Positions 28,832-37,982 of a DNA stretch of 64,000 bases are shown here, in pieces. The translations under genes and the position numbers were made by a program. How positions within the stretch are numbered: the first letter of the stretch is position 1; each line of letters starts with the position of its first letter. Origin of the DNA: Pseudomonas sp. TCU-HL1 (lineage in GTDB: Bacteria > Pseudomonadota > Gammaproteobacteria > Pseudomonadales > Pseudomonadaceae). The stretch covers positions 5,952,001 to 6,016,000 of the forward strand of contig NZ_CP015992.1 of the NCBI RefSeq assembly GCF_001708505.1, in the 5' to 3' direction. Under the pieces are notes generated by a model. The model saw only the letters and a program-made list of their open reading frames with translations, ran no database searches and was not told where the DNA came from.

Positions 28832-29020
28832 AGGAATGACGTAGATAGAAAAGGAGAAGGGAAAGCGTTGAGCTTTAGAGGCCGCGCCGCAGAGAAGGCG
28901 ACAGGATCGCTGTGCTTATTCGAATAGGAGTGCGTCGGCGACGGCGTAGAGGGCTGCGTAGGAAAAAGCAGCGGTCCGAATGTAACACCGGCGCAACGGG
29001 GAGTCTAGTATCGCCCAATG

Positions 29021-29044
29021 AAAAAGCCCCGCATATTGCGGGGC
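29021..29044 (-). terminator. trxA terminator
   Basis: On the minus strand GCAATATGC is embedded in GCCCCGCA/TGCGGGGC with TTTTTC after it; it lies about 50 bases beyond the trxA stop. Confidence 0.75.
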
Positions 29045-29095
29045 CTCTTCGAGACGCTTCTGACGCGGTTTCGGCGGCTCGGAAAGCCACGAGAA

Positions 29096-29422
29096 TCAGA
29101 TGTTCGCGTCGAGGAAAGCAGCCAGCTGGGACTTCGACAGGGCACCTACCTTGGTGGCCTCAACATTGCCGTTCTTGAACAGCATCAGGGTCGGGATGCC
29201 ACGCACGCCGTACTTCGGCGGGGTGTCCTGGTTCTCGTCGATGTTCAGCTTGCAGACTTTCAGCTTGCCCTGGTAGTCCTTGGCGATTTCGTCGAGGACC
29301 GGGGCAATCATCTTGCACGGACCGCACCACTCGGCCCAATAGTCGACCAGCACCGCGCCGTCGGCCTTGAGCACGTCCTGCTCGAAGCTGGCATCGGTGA
29401 CATTGGTGATGAATTCGCTCAT
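29096..29422 (-). CDS. trxA: thioredoxin 1
   Basis: A 108-residue cytoplasmic thiol-disulfide oxidoreductase. The active site WCGPC (residues 33-37) and cis-proline loop GIPTLMLF are intact. It reduces ribonucleotide reductase, methionine sulfoxide reductases and others with electrons from thioredoxin reductase. The start at 29422 begins SEFITNVTDASF; a longer frame to 29530 is not plausible for thioredoxin. AGATTC lies close upstream but the ribosome site is modest. The trxA-rho order is conserved across gamma-proteobacteria. Confidence 0.98.
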   Translation of the reverse strand: MSEFITNVTDASFEQDVLKADGAVLVDYWAEWCGPCKMIAPVLDEIAKDYQGKLKVCKLNIDENQDTPPKYGVRGIPTLMLFKNGNVEATKVGALSKSQLAAFLDANI

Positions 29423-29749
29423 GGAAGAATCTCCGTGGTTCGGAAGCAGAAAAGTGGGGCCATCATATCCCGGCTTTTCCGGGACCGAAAGCCAAGTGCA
29501 ATTGAGCTTTGCTATGGCGATACCGGGCAAAACTGATGGATTGCCGCCGCCACGTCAATTCGCCTGCCGGTGACGCGCGCCTGTCATATCCCACCTATAG
29601 TGTGCTCAGCCAGCTATTCGCCAGAAAAACCGCACCCGACATCCCGGTTCACCGCCCGCGCCAGACTGGTACTAACGTACCGCTATTCGCATTGGCTCGA
29701 CCGGGCAACCGTGGCAGGATTGCGCGGTTCAGCCTCGAGACCCGAAACC
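29423..29749. promoter_or_regulatory. divergent trxA / ppx control region
   Basis: This 327-base gene-free stretch must hold promoters for both genes. On the minus strand TATGAT (29462-29467) is a good -10, giving a trxA leader of about 35 bases. Directly upstream is a perfect inverted repeat TCCCGG-CTTTT-CCGGGA (29468-29484), placed in the promoter spacer like an operator. On the plus strand I see no clear promoter for ppx, and a GTG frame open from 29570 is an extension of ppx rather than a separate gene. Confidence 0.4.
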
Positions 29750-31252
29750 ATGCCGCAAAAGCCCGTCGAAATCCCGTCCCTGATCGCCGCCATCGACCTC
29801 GGCTCGAACAGCTTCCACATGGTGGTAGCCAAGGTCGACCACGGCGAGATCCGCATCCTGGAACGGCTCGGCGACAAGGTGCAGCTGGCCGCTGGACTGG
29901 ACGAAGCGCGCAACCTGAGCGAAGAGTCGATGCAGCGTGGCCTCGACTGCTTGCGCCGCTTCGCCCAGATGATTGCCGGCCTGCCGGAAGGCGCGGTGCG
30001 CATCGTCGGCACCAACGCCCTGCGCGAGGCGCATAACCGCGCCGAGTTCATCCGCCGCGCCGAGGAAGTCCTCGGGCACCCGGTGGAAGTCATCTCCGGC
30101 CGCGAGGAAGCACGTCTTATCTACCTGGGTGTCTCCCACACACTGCCGGACACCCCCGGCCGCCGTCTGGTGGCGGATATCGGCGGCGGCAGCACCGAAT
30201 TCATCATTGGCCAGCGTTTCGAATCGCAACTGCGGGAAAGCCTGCAGATGGGCTGCGTGAGCTACACCCAGCGCTACTTCCGCGACGGTAAGATCACCCC
30301 GGCGCGTTATGCACAGGCCTACACCGCCGCGCGCCTGGAACTGATGGGCATCGAATACAGCCTGCGCCGTCTCGGTTGGCAGGAAGCCGTGGGCGCCTCC
30401 GGCACCATCCGCGCAGTGGGCCTGGCGATCCAGGCCGCGGGGCTTGGCAATGGCGAAATCAACCCGGAAGGACTGGCCTGGCTCAAGCGCAAGCTGTTCA
30501 AACTGGGCGACGTGGAGAAGCTCGACATCGACGGCATCAAGCCGGACCGCCGGCCGATCTTCCCGGCCGGCCTGGCGATCACCGAAGCCATCTTCGAGGC
30601 ACTCGAACTCAAGCACATGAACCACTCCGAAGGCGCCCTGCGCGAAGGCGTGCTCTACGACCTGCTCGGCCGCCACCACCACGAGGACGTCCGCGAGCGC
30701 ACCCTGAGCGCGCTGATGGAACGCTGCCATGTGGACCTGGAGCAGGCCGCTCGAGTCGAGGCCAAGGCCCTGGCGGCCCTGGAAAAGGTCGCCGACAGCT
30801 GGGGGCTGGACGATGACTGGCACCGCGACCTGCTGCTCTGGAGCGCGCGCGTCCACGAGATCGGCATGGACATCGCCCACTACCAGTACCACAAGCACGG
30901 CGCCTACCTGATCGAGCACTCGGACCTGCCTGGCTTCTCCCGCCAGGACCAGCTGATGCTCGCTCTGCTGGTACGCGGCCACCGCCGCAACATCCCCAAG
31001 GACCGGTTCGCCGAGTTCGGCGAGGAAGGCGTGAAGCTGCTACGTCTCTGCGTGCTGCTGCGCTTCGCCATCCTCTTCCACCACATCCGTGGCACCTCGG
31101 CCATGCCCAGCGTCCAGCTCCGGGCCTCCGGCAATAACTTCGAAGTGCAGTTCCCGAAAGACTGGCTGGAAGCCAACCCGCTGACCCAGGCGGACTTCGA
31201 ACAGGAAGCCGAGTGGCTGAAACGCATCGATTTCGTGCTGAAGGTGAGCTGA
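29750..31252 (+). CDS. ppx: exopolyphosphatase
   Basis: A 500-residue enzyme that removes terminal phosphates from polyphosphate and may act on pppGpp. The actin-like/ASKHA N-terminal domain shows AAIDLGSNSFHMVVA and DIGGGSTEFIIG phosphate loops, and a C-terminal HD-like helical part carries ARVHEIGMDIAHYQYHKHGAYLIEHSD. The ATG at 29750 (MPQKPVEIPSLIAAIDLG) fits the family; 60 codons of open frame before it have no support. It converges on ppk with a shared bidirectional terminator, so synthesis and breakdown genes face each other. Confidence 0.96.
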   Translation: MPQKPVEIPSLIAAIDLGSNSFHMVVAKVDHGEIRILERLGDKVQLAAGLDEARNLSEESMQRGLDCLRRFAQMIAGLPEGAVRIVGTNALREAHNRAEFIRRAEEVLGHPVEVISGREEARLIYLGVSHTLPDTPGRRLVADIGGGSTEFIIGQRFESQLRESLQMGCVSYTQRYFRDGKITPARYAQAYTAARLELMGIEYSLRRLGWQEAVGASGTIRAVGLAIQAAGLGNGEINPEGLAWLKRKLFKLGDVEKLDIDGIKPDRRPIFPAGLAITEAIFEALELKHMNHSEGALREGVLYDLLGRHHHEDVRERTLSALMERCHVDLEQAARVEAKALAALEKVADSWGLDDDWHRDLLLWSARVHEIGMDIAHYQYHKHGAYLIEHSDLPGFSRQDQLMLALLVRGHRRNIPKDRFAEFGEEGVKLLRLCVLLRFAILFHHIRGTSAMPSVQLRASGNNFEVQFPKDWLEANPLTQADFEQEAEWLKRIDFVLKVS

Positions 31253-31274
31253 AGCCAATACGCACAAACATGAG

Positions 31275-31298
31275 AACGGGGCCCGCAGGCCCCGTTTT
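31275..31298. terminator. bidirectional terminator between ppx and ppk
   Basis: ACGGGGCC-CGCA-GGCCCCGT followed by TTTT on the plus strand; on the minus strand the stem is followed by TCTCATG. It serves at least ppx. Confidence 0.75.
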
Positions 31299-31309
31299 CA
31301 TGTCCACCG

Positions 31310-33544
31310 TCAGCGCACGATGACGGGCAGGTTGGTCAGCTTGTCCAGCAGGGTGGCCTGGGCATTGCGCGAGTTCTGGTTGCCGCTCGGGCTGTTGCGC
31401 AGGTAGCGCCCATCCGGCTGCAGCACCCAGCTCTGGGTGTTGTCGGTGATATAGGCCTCCAGCTCCTTCTTCACGCGGGTCAGCAGTTTCTTGCCTTCCA
31501 CCGGGAAGCAGGTCTCGACGCGCATGTCGAGGTTGCGCTCCATCCAGTCGGCGCTGGAGAGGTACATCTTCTCGTCGCCACCGTTGAGGAAGTAGTAGAT
31601 GCGGCTGTGCTCGAGGAAGCGGCCGATGATCGAGCGCACTTGGATGTTGTGCGAAACGCCGGGAATCCCCGGGCGCAGGCAGCACATGCCACGCACCACC
31701 AGATCGATGCGCACACCGCCCTGGCTGGCCTTGTACAGCGCCCGGATGACCTTGGGATCGGTCAGCGCGTTGACCTTGACCATGATGTGCGCGGGTTTGC
31801 CTTCGCTGGCGTGCAGGGCCTCGCGGGCGATCATGTCGAGCAGCGTCTTCTTCAGGGTGAAGGGCGCGTGCAACAGCTTCTTCATACGCAGGGTCTTGCC
31901 CATGCCGATCAACTGGTTGAACAGCTTGTGCAAGTCTTCGCAAAGCGCGTCGTCGGCGGTCAGCATGCTGTAGTCGGTGTACAGGCGCGCGTTGCCGGCG
32001 TGGTAGTTGCCGGTACCCAGGTGCGCATAGCGACGCAGCTCGCCGTTTTCGCGACGCAGGATCAGCATCATCTTCGCGTGGGTCTTGAAGCCCACCACGC
32101 CGTAGATCACCACGGCGCCAGCCTGCTGCAGGCGGCTCGCCAGCTGCAGGTTGGATTCCTCGTCGAAACGCGCACGCAACTCGATCACCGCGGTGACTTC
32201 CTTGCCGTTGCGCGCGGCCTCCACCAGGGAGTCGACGATTTCGGAGTTGGCACCCGCACGGTACAGGGTCTGCTTGATCGCCAGGACGTTGGGGTCCTTG
32301 GCGGCCTGACGCAGGAAGTCCACCACCGGCGTGAACGACTCGAAGGGGTGCAGCAGCAGGATGTCCTGCTTGCCCACCACACTGAACAGGTTTTCGGCCT
32401 TCTGCAGCAGTTTGGGGATCACCGGGGTAAGCGACGGGTGCTGCAACTCCGGGTGGCTTTCCAGGCCGGTGATGCTGAACAGGCGGGTCAGGTTCACCGG
32501 GCCATTGACCCGGTACAGCTCGCTCTCGGCCAGGCCGAACTGCTTGAGCAGGTAGTCCGAGAGGTGCTTCGGGCAAGTGTCGGCCACTTCCAGGCGCACT
32601 GCATCGCCGTAGCGACGCGAGAACAGCTCGCCGCGCAGGGCGCGGGCAAGGTCGTCGACGTCTTCGGTGTCAACGGAGAGGTCGGCGTTACGGGTGAGGC
32701 GGAACTGGTAGCAGCCCTTCACCTTCATGCCGGGGAACAGGTCGTCGGCATGGGCGTGGATCATCGAGGACAGGAACACGAAGTTGTCCCCCGGCCCGCC
32801 GATTTCCTCGGGCACACGGATGACCCGTGGCAGCAGGCGCGGCGCCGGAATGATCGCCAGGCCGGAGTCGCGGCCGAAGGCGTCCACACCTTCCAGCTCG
32901 ACAATGAAGTTCAGGCTCTTGTTCACCAGCAGCGGGAAGGGGTGCGTCGGGTCCAGGCCGATGGGGGTGATGATCGGCGCGATCTCGTCGCGGAAGTAAC
33001 GACGGACCCAGCTCTTCAGCTTGACGGTCCAGTAGCGACGGCGAATGAAGTTGACCTGGTGCTTGGCCAGTTCCGGCAGCAGGATGTCATTGAGGATGCT
33101 GTACTGGCGAGCGACCTGCTCGTGCACCAGATCGCTGATTCGCGACATCGCCTGGTGTGGCAGCAGGCCGTCGGCGCCGGCCTGTTCGCGGGCGAAGGTG
33201 ATCTGCTTCTTCAGGCCGGCAACGCGAATCTCGAAGAACTCGTCGAGGTTGCTGGAGAAGATCAACAGGAACTTCAGGCGTTCGAGCAACGGATAGGACT
33301 CATCCAGTGCCTGCTCCAGCACGCGGATGTTGAACTGCAACTGCGACAGTTCGCGGTGGATGTACAGGCTGCTGTCATCCAGGCTCGGCAGCACCAGAGG
33401 CGCCGGCACAGGCGCCGAGACCGGGATCGGGGCCGGCGCCGCGTCGGCGGCGGGGGCCTCGGGGGCCGGCGGGGCCACCGGAACGTCGGTGGCCTCCTTC
33501 AGGGGTTCGAGCAAAGCGCTGGGGTTGAGTCCTTCGGTGTTCAT
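31310..33544 (-). CDS. ppk: polyphosphate kinase 1
   Basis: A 744-residue membrane-associated enzyme polymerising the ATP gamma phosphate into polyphosphate. The four PPK1 domains are recognisable. The phospho-histidine motif is VVGFKTHAKMMLI, with the second conserved histidine region YAHLGTGNYHAGNARLYTDYS. The N-terminus has an alanine/proline-rich extension (about residues 16-55) ahead of the conserved LYIHRELSQLQFN, as in other Pseudomonas. ATG 33544 has AGGAA six bases upstream and is chosen over an ATG at 33568 that would overlap hemB. Confidence 0.96.
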   Translation of the reverse strand: MNTEGLNPSALLEPLKEATDVPVAPPAPEAPAADAAPAPIPVSAPVPAPLVLPSLDDSSLYIHRELSQLQFNIRVLEQALDESYPLLERLKFLLIFSSNLDEFFEIRVAGLKKQITFAREQAGADGLLPHQAMSRISDLVHEQVARQYSILNDILLPELAKHQVNFIRRRYWTVKLKSWVRRYFRDEIAPIITPIGLDPTHPFPLLVNKSLNFIVELEGVDAFGRDSGLAIIPAPRLLPRVIRVPEEIGGPGDNFVFLSSMIHAHADDLFPGMKVKGCYQFRLTRNADLSVDTEDVDDLARALRGELFSRRYGDAVRLEVADTCPKHLSDYLLKQFGLAESELYRVNGPVNLTRLFSITGLESHPELQHPSLTPVIPKLLQKAENLFSVVGKQDILLLHPFESFTPVVDFLRQAAKDPNVLAIKQTLYRAGANSEIVDSLVEAARNGKEVTAVIELRARFDEESNLQLASRLQQAGAVVIYGVVGFKTHAKMMLILRRENGELRRYAHLGTGNYHAGNARLYTDYSMLTADDALCEDLHKLFNQLIGMGKTLRMKKLLHAPFTLKKTLLDMIAREALHASEGKPAHIMVKVNALTDPKVIRALYKASQGGVRIDLVVRGMCCLRPGIPGVSHNIQVRSIIGRFLEHSRIYYFLNGGDEKMYLSSADWMERNLDMRVETCFPVEGKKLLTRVKKELEAYITDNTQSWVLQPDGRYLRNSPSGNQNSRNAQATLLDKLTNLPVIVR

Positions 33545-33564
33545 CTGCAGTTCCTGGGGGGAGA

Positions 33565-34578
33565 TCAAGCTCCCGTCTTGAGCATTTCTGCGGCGCGTAC
33601 GGCGAAATAGGTAAGGATGCCATCGGCGCCGGCGCGTTTGAAGGCCACCAGGGATTCGAGGATGACCGCGTCGCTCAGCCAGCCGTTCTGGATCGCCGCC
33701 ATGTGCATGGCGTACTCACCACTGACCTGATAGACAAAGGTCGGTACGCAGAATTCATCCTTCACCCGACGAACGATATCGAGGTAGGGCATGCCCGGCT
33801 TGACCATCACCATGTCGGCGCCTTCGGCCAGGTCCGCAGCCACTTCGTGCAGGGCTTCGTCGGCGTTGGCCGGGTCCATCTGGTAGCTGGCCTTGTTGCC
33901 CTTGCCGAGGTTGGCGGCGGAGCCGACGGCATCACGGAAGGGGCCGTAGTAGGCACTGGCGTACTTGGCCGAGTAGGCCATGATGCGCACGTTGGGGAAG
34001 TCGGCCAGTTCCAGGGCCTCGCGGATGGCCTGGATGCGGCCGTCCATCATGTCCGACGGGGCCACCACCTGGGCCCCGGCTTCGGCGTGGGACAGCGCCT
34101 GCTTGACCAGCGCATCGACGGTCACGTCGTTCTGCACATAGCCACTCTCGTCGAGGATGCCGTCCTGGCCATGAGTGGTGAACGGGTCCAAGGCTACGTC
34201 GCTGATCACGCCCAGTTCCGGGAAGCGCTCACGCAGGGCACGGATGGCGCGTTGGGCAATACCATCCGGATTCCACGCTTCGGCGCCGTCGAGGGACTTC
34301 TTCTCCAGCGGCGTCACCGGGAACAGCGCCAGCGCCGGAATCCCCAACTTCACCCAGGCCTCGGCCTCCTTGAGCAGCAGGTCGATCGACAGGCGCTCGA
34401 CGCCGGGCATCGAGGGCACGGCCTCGCGGCGGTTTTCGCCGTCCAGTACGAATACCGGCAGGATCAGGTCGTCGACGGTCAGGACGTTCTCGCGCACCAG
34501 GCGGCGGGAGAAATCGTCACGGCGATTGCGGCGCAGGCGAGTTGCGGGGAACAGGCGATTGGCGGGGGTAAAGCTCAC
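33565..34578 (-). CDS. hemB: delta-aminolevulinic acid dehydratase (porphobilinogen synthase)
   Basis: A 337-residue enzyme joining two ALA molecules to porphobilinogen. The Schiff-base lysines lie in SAKYASAYYGPF and VMVKPGMPYLDIV. The metal site is the magnesium type: SDVALDPFTTHGQDG has aspartates where zinc enzymes have cysteines, as known for P. aeruginosa HemB. It is first in a hemB-ppk pair (20-base gap). The following steps, hemC and hemD, are encoded at 54120-55825 in this window. Confidence 0.97.
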   Translation of the reverse strand: MSFTPANRLFPATRLRRNRRDDFSRRLVRENVLTVDDLILPVFVLDGENRREAVPSMPGVERLSIDLLLKEAEAWVKLGIPALALFPVTPLEKKSLDGAEAWNPDGIAQRAIRALRERFPELGVISDVALDPFTTHGQDGILDESGYVQNDVTVDALVKQALSHAEAGAQVVAPSDMMDGRIQAIREALELADFPNVRIMAYSAKYASAYYGPFRDAVGSAANLGKGNKASYQMDPANADEALHEVAADLAEGADMVMVKPGMPYLDIVRRVKDEFCVPTFVYQVSGEYAMHMAAIQNGWLSDAVILESLVAFKRAGADGILTYFAVRAAEMLKTGA

Positions 34579-34812
34579 AGCAAACTCCAGGGCCCGGAAC
34601 GGACGCAGTATGACAAATATAAGCGTCGATTATGACCGAATGGTAACAACGGGCGACAGCGACCCGTGGTCGCGTCGAGCGGCGTAGTGCGCCTTGCGCC
34701 GCCACGTGGGCATTGTCCGGAGTCAATCTGATGGCAATCGGCACAGGTCGGAGCTTTTCCCGGGGCGCCATCCCGGTTAGGCTGCGCGTTCATTTCGCTG
34801 CGCACCCCAACC

Positions 34813-35373
34813 ATGCTGCAACAATTTCTCCAGGATTTCGGCTACTTCGCCCTCTTCCTCGGCACCTTCTTCGAGGGTGAGACGATCCTGGTCCTGGCCG
34901 GCTTTCTCGCCTTCCGGGGCTACATGGACATCAACGCCGTGGTCGCCACAGCGTTTTTCGGCAGCTATGCCGGCGACCAGCTCTGGTATTACCTGGGTCG
35001 CCACAAGGGTCGCCAGATCCTCGCCCGCAAACCGCGCTGGCAAGCCATGGGTGACCGCGCCCTGGGCCACATCCGCCGCCATCCGGACATCTGGGTACTG
35101 AGCTTTCGCTTCGTCTACGGACTGCGCACCGTGATGCCGGTGGCCATCGGCCTGTCCGGCTACCCGCCGCTGCGCTACCTGATCCTCAATGGCATCGGCG
35201 CACTGATCTGGGCCCTGGCCCTGGGTTTCGCTGCCTTCCACTTCGGCGCCGTACTCGAAGGCATGCTGGGCAACCTCAAGCGCTACGAGCTGATGGTCCT
35301 CGGCGGCCTGGTGGCCATCGGCGGTCTCCTCTGGCTGAGGCGCCGCCTGCGCAATAACGGCAAGAACAGCTAG
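34813..35373 (+). CDS. DedA family membrane protein
   Basis: A 186-residue inner-membrane protein of the DedA/VTT superfamily, implicated in lipid scrambling and proton-motive-force homeostasis. The N-terminal re-entrant region (FFEGETILVLAGFLA), GSYAGDQLWYYLGR and the conserved RFVYGLRTVMPVAIG motif are present, with a C-terminal membrane helix (YELMVLGGLVAIGGLLWL). It is divergent from hemB. The 234 bases between them carry both promoters, but I could not pick one with confidence. Confidence 0.93.
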   Translation: MLQQFLQDFGYFALFLGTFFEGETILVLAGFLAFRGYMDINAVVATAFFGSYAGDQLWYYLGRHKGRQILARKPRWQAMGDRALGHIRRHPDIWVLSFRFVYGLRTVMPVAIGLSGYPPLRYLILNGIGALIWALALGFAAFHFGAVLEGMLGNLKRYELMVLGGLVAIGGLLWLRRRLRNNGKNS

Positions 35374-35391
35374 TCAGACTGCCAGGGCCGT

Positions 35392-35604
35392 TTACCGACG
35401 AGGAAGGCCGAACAGTGCGACCAAGCTGATCAGACTGTGAAGCGCCAGCAATCCCCACCCCGTCGCCCCAGGCGGCGGCAGTCCCAGCGCCGCCTCCGCC
35501 CAGTGCGCCGGCCACACACCCACTCCAGGGCGCGTGCCCAGGGACGGTTCTCCAGCCAGGCGCCGCTCGCATAGAGCCCGAAGGCCAGCCAGGACGTAAT
35601 TCAT
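35392..35604 (-). CDS. small hypothetical protein, possibly membrane-associated
   Basis: A 70-residue frame beginning MNYVLAGLRALCERRLAGEP, with a hydrophobic C-terminal segment (WGLLALHSLISLVALFGLP). It has AAGG seven bases before the ATG and fills an otherwise empty gap, convergent with the DedA gene. I do not recognise a family. Chance frames are common in DNA of this GC content, so it may not be real; the polar-hydrophobic order and the good start are its only support. Confidence 0.4.
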   Translation of the reverse strand: MNYVLAGLRALCERRLAGEPSLGTRPGVGVWPAHWAEAALGLPPPGATGWGLLALHSLISLVALFGLPRR

Positions 35605-35827
35605 GGGGCAGCCTTGTCGTTGTTCTGGTCCGGTGACCCACAGGCGGCGAAGCGGGTTGGCGCGGCGCTCGCGACCCGATTCCCCGGCCTGCTAGGATTG
35701 CTCGTCAGGGTCTGCACGAAAGCTCGCCGGGCAATGGTAGCTTTTGTCCAGTAACCAGGATGCTACCCCCGCAGCCGGCCTCGAGCCTCGGCATGGCGTG
35801 CCAACCCAAGCGGCATATGACGACAGC

Positions 35828-36658
35828 ATGCGCAAATTCCTGAAACCTGCCCTTACCGCCCTGCTTCTCCTGGCCTGCGCAGCCCTGCTCGGGCTCTATC
35901 CCTATCGCGACGCCCTGCTGCCGAAGACCGCCGACCTACCGGCGGCGGAGCAACGCCTGGCGCCCCATGTCAGCCTGTTCACGCCGGAAGGCCGCGGCCC
36001 CTTCCCCACCGTGCTGGTGTTCCACGGCTGCAGCGGCCAGAGCCCGCTGTTCATGCGCAACGTCACAGGCTGGCTGCTGCCCGCCGGCTACGCGGTGATG
36101 TTCGTCGATAGCCATGCTGCCCGCGGCATCAAGGACTGGCGTCCGGTGTGCGATGGCAAGCTCTTGTGGGGCAACGAACGCGCCATCGACGTCTACGCCG
36201 CCCTGGCGCTGGTGCGGCAAAACCCGGCTATCGACAGCAGCAGACTGGCCCTGCTCGGCTACTCCCACGGCGGTTGGACCATTCTCGACGCACTGTCCTA
36301 CGACGGCAGCGCCGGCCACGGCTTTCCCGCCACGGGCAAGGGCGCGCTGGCCGGCGTGCGCGGCGTGATCGCCTACTACCCCTACTGCGGCTTCCCCGCC
36401 CACCTGCGCGACGGCCTTGGACGCAGCACGCCAGTGCTGATGTTCCTCGGCGGCAAAGACCACATCACCGACCACCAGCAGTGCCTCACAGCCCTCGACA
36501 GCGTCGGTGGTGAGCGCCTGGAACTGGTGCAATACGGTGACGCCGACCATGTCTTCGACCAGCGCAGCGACCTGAATACCTACCAACCCAGCCTGGCCCA
36601 GGATGCCCAGCGGCGCGCCCTTGCGTTCCTGCGCGAAAACCTCGGCCCGGCTCAATGA
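35828..36658 (+). CDS. exported alpha/beta hydrolase, dienelactone-hydrolase-like
   Basis: A 276-residue protein with an N-terminal membrane anchor or signal (about residues 6-25) and an alpha/beta-hydrolase fold. The oxyanion strand TVLVFHGCSGQ, nucleophile elbow LLGYSHGG (Ser) and late GDADHVFD (His) are visible, with LMFLGGKDHIT probably carrying the acid. The start at 35828 opens on the hydrophobic segment; an earlier in-frame ATG at 35744 adds a polar tail. The elbB gene follows after 13 bases, so they may be cotranscribed. Substrate unknown. Confidence 0.85.
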   Translation: MRKFLKPALTALLLLACAALLGLYPYRDALLPKTADLPAAEQRLAPHVSLFTPEGRGPFPTVLVFHGCSGQSPLFMRNVTGWLLPAGYAVMFVDSHAARGIKDWRPVCDGKLLWGNERAIDVYAALALVRQNPAIDSSRLALLGYSHGGWTILDALSYDGSAGHGFPATGKGALAGVRGVIAYYPYCGFPAHLRDGLGRSTPVLMFLGGKDHITDHQQCLTALDSVGGERLELVQYGDADHVFDQRSDLNTYQPSLAQDAQRRALAFLRENLGPAQ

Positions 36659-36671
36659 CCTGGAGATGTCC

Positions 36672-37328
36672 ATGACCAAGAAAGTTGCCGTGATCCTGTC
36701 CGGCTGTGGCGTATACGACGGCGCGGAGATCCACGAGAGTGTGATCACCCTGCTGCGCCTGGACCAGCGCGGCGCCAAGGTCCAGTGTTTTGCTCCGAAC
36801 ATCGCGCAGCACCACGTGGTCAACCACACCACCGGCGACGAGATGCCGGAAAGCCGCAACGTACTGGTGGAGTCGGCGCGCATCGCCCGTGGCGAGATCA
36901 AGGATGTCCGCGAACTTGACGCTGCCGATTTCGACGCCCTGATCGTGCCCGGCGGCTTCGGCGCAGCAAAGAACCTCTCCGACTTCGCCATCAGCGGCGC
37001 CAACTGCAGCGTGCAGCCTGATGTGTTGGCCGCCGCCCGCGGCTTCGCCGAGGCCGGCAAGCCGGTGGGGCTGATCTGCATCGCCCCGGCCATGGCCGCC
37101 AAGATCTACGGCGAAGGCGTGACCTGCACCATCGGCAACGACGCCGGCACTGCTGCCGCACTGGGCGAAATGGGTGCCCAGCACGTAGAATGCGTGGTCA
37201 GCGAAATTGTCGAGGACCACAAGCGCAAGCTGGTGACCACGCCGGCCTACATGCTGGCGCAGTCCATCAGTGAAGCTGCCGCCGGCATCTACAAGCTGGT
37301 CGACCGGGTGCTGGAACTGGCCCACTGA
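36672..37328 (+). CDS. elbB: isoprenoid biosynthesis glyoxalase ElbB
   Basis: A 218-residue DJ-1/PfpI superfamily protein. The N-terminus KKVAVILSGCGVYDGAEIHE, nucleophile region GLICIAPAMAAKIYG (Cys) and IGNDAGTAAALGEMGAQH match ElbB closely. The E. coli protein has glyoxalase activity and was linked to isoprenoid yield; the cellular role remains loose. GGAG lies six bases before the ATG at 36672. Confidence 0.93.
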   Translation: MTKKVAVILSGCGVYDGAEIHESVITLLRLDQRGAKVQCFAPNIAQHHVVNHTTGDEMPESRNVLVESARIARGEIKDVRELDAADFDALIVPGGFGAAKNLSDFAISGANCSVQPDVLAAARGFAEAGKPVGLICIAPAMAAKIYGEGVTCTIGNDAGTAAALGEMGAQHVECVVSEIVEDHKRKLVTTPAYMLAQSISEAAAGIYKLVDRVLELAH

Positions 37329-37462
37329 GCCCTATGCGCGGGCGGCAGCGGCCGCCCGCAGCATGTCGATCCGGCCATTCCCCCCGCCACTCCTGCCGTC
37401 CCCCTTGGCACTGCGGCCGCTGGTAAGGCAGCGTCGAGCCATCGATGCCCCCAGGAGGTGCC

Positions 37463-37933
37463 ATGAGCCAGACCGATTTCGTCCTCACCCCCGAATTGCA
37501 GCAAGCCGTCGCCGGCTTCTTCGAACGTATTCCGTTCAACCGCGTGCTCGGCATCCAGCTCGGCGAAATGACCACCGACAAGGTGGTGATGCACCTGCCG
37601 ATGAAGGATGAGCTGATCGGCAACTTCGTCCACGGCATCCTCCACGGCGGGGTCATCTCCAGCCTGCTCGACGTGGTCGGCGGTGCCATGGCGCTGATCG
37701 GCGCCTTCGAGCGGCATCAGCACTTATCCACAGCCGAGCGCATGGCGCGACTGTCCAAGCTCGGCACCATCGACCTGCGTATCGACTACCTGCGCCCCGG
37801 CCGTGGCCAGCACTTCACCGCCACCGCCGTGTTGCTGCGCTCGGGCAACAAGGTCGCGGTGGTGCGCTCTGAACTGCACGCTGACGACGGCACCCTGGTG
37901 GCGGTAGGCACCGGAACCTACCTCTGCGGCTGA
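37463..37933 (+). CDS. hotdog-fold thioesterase (PaaI/YigI type)
   Basis: A 156-residue single-domain acyl-CoA thioesterase. The hotdog helix LHGGVISSLLDVVGGAMAL and the strand region TIDLRIDYLRPGRGQHFTATA are typical of the PaaI/YigI branch. A near-perfect AGGAGGT site lies five bases before the ATG at 37463. Substrate chain length cannot be read from sequence. It stands between elbB and the convergent yaiI-like gene. Confidence 0.88.
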   Translation: MSQTDFVLTPELQQAVAGFFERIPFNRVLGIQLGEMTTDKVVMHLPMKDELIGNFVHGILHGGVISSLLDVVGGAMALIGAFERHQHLSTAERMARLSKLGTIDLRIDYLRPGRGQHFTATAVLLRSGNKVAVVRSELHADDGTLVAVGTGTYLCG

Positions 37934-37982
37934 CTCCACGGACGCCGAGCGAAGTCGGGCCGCGCGAGGGCGCGGAGGCGAA

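Noticed and set aside
28832..29020. Leader peptide or attenuator in the rho leader
   Set aside because: No short frame with a ribosome site and no convincing alternative hairpins in this stretch.
30609..33610. Long open frames overlapping ppx and ppk on both strands (30609-32576 minus, 31607-33610 plus)
   Set aside because: They are shifted or antisense readings of two well-conserved enzymes and contain no known domain.
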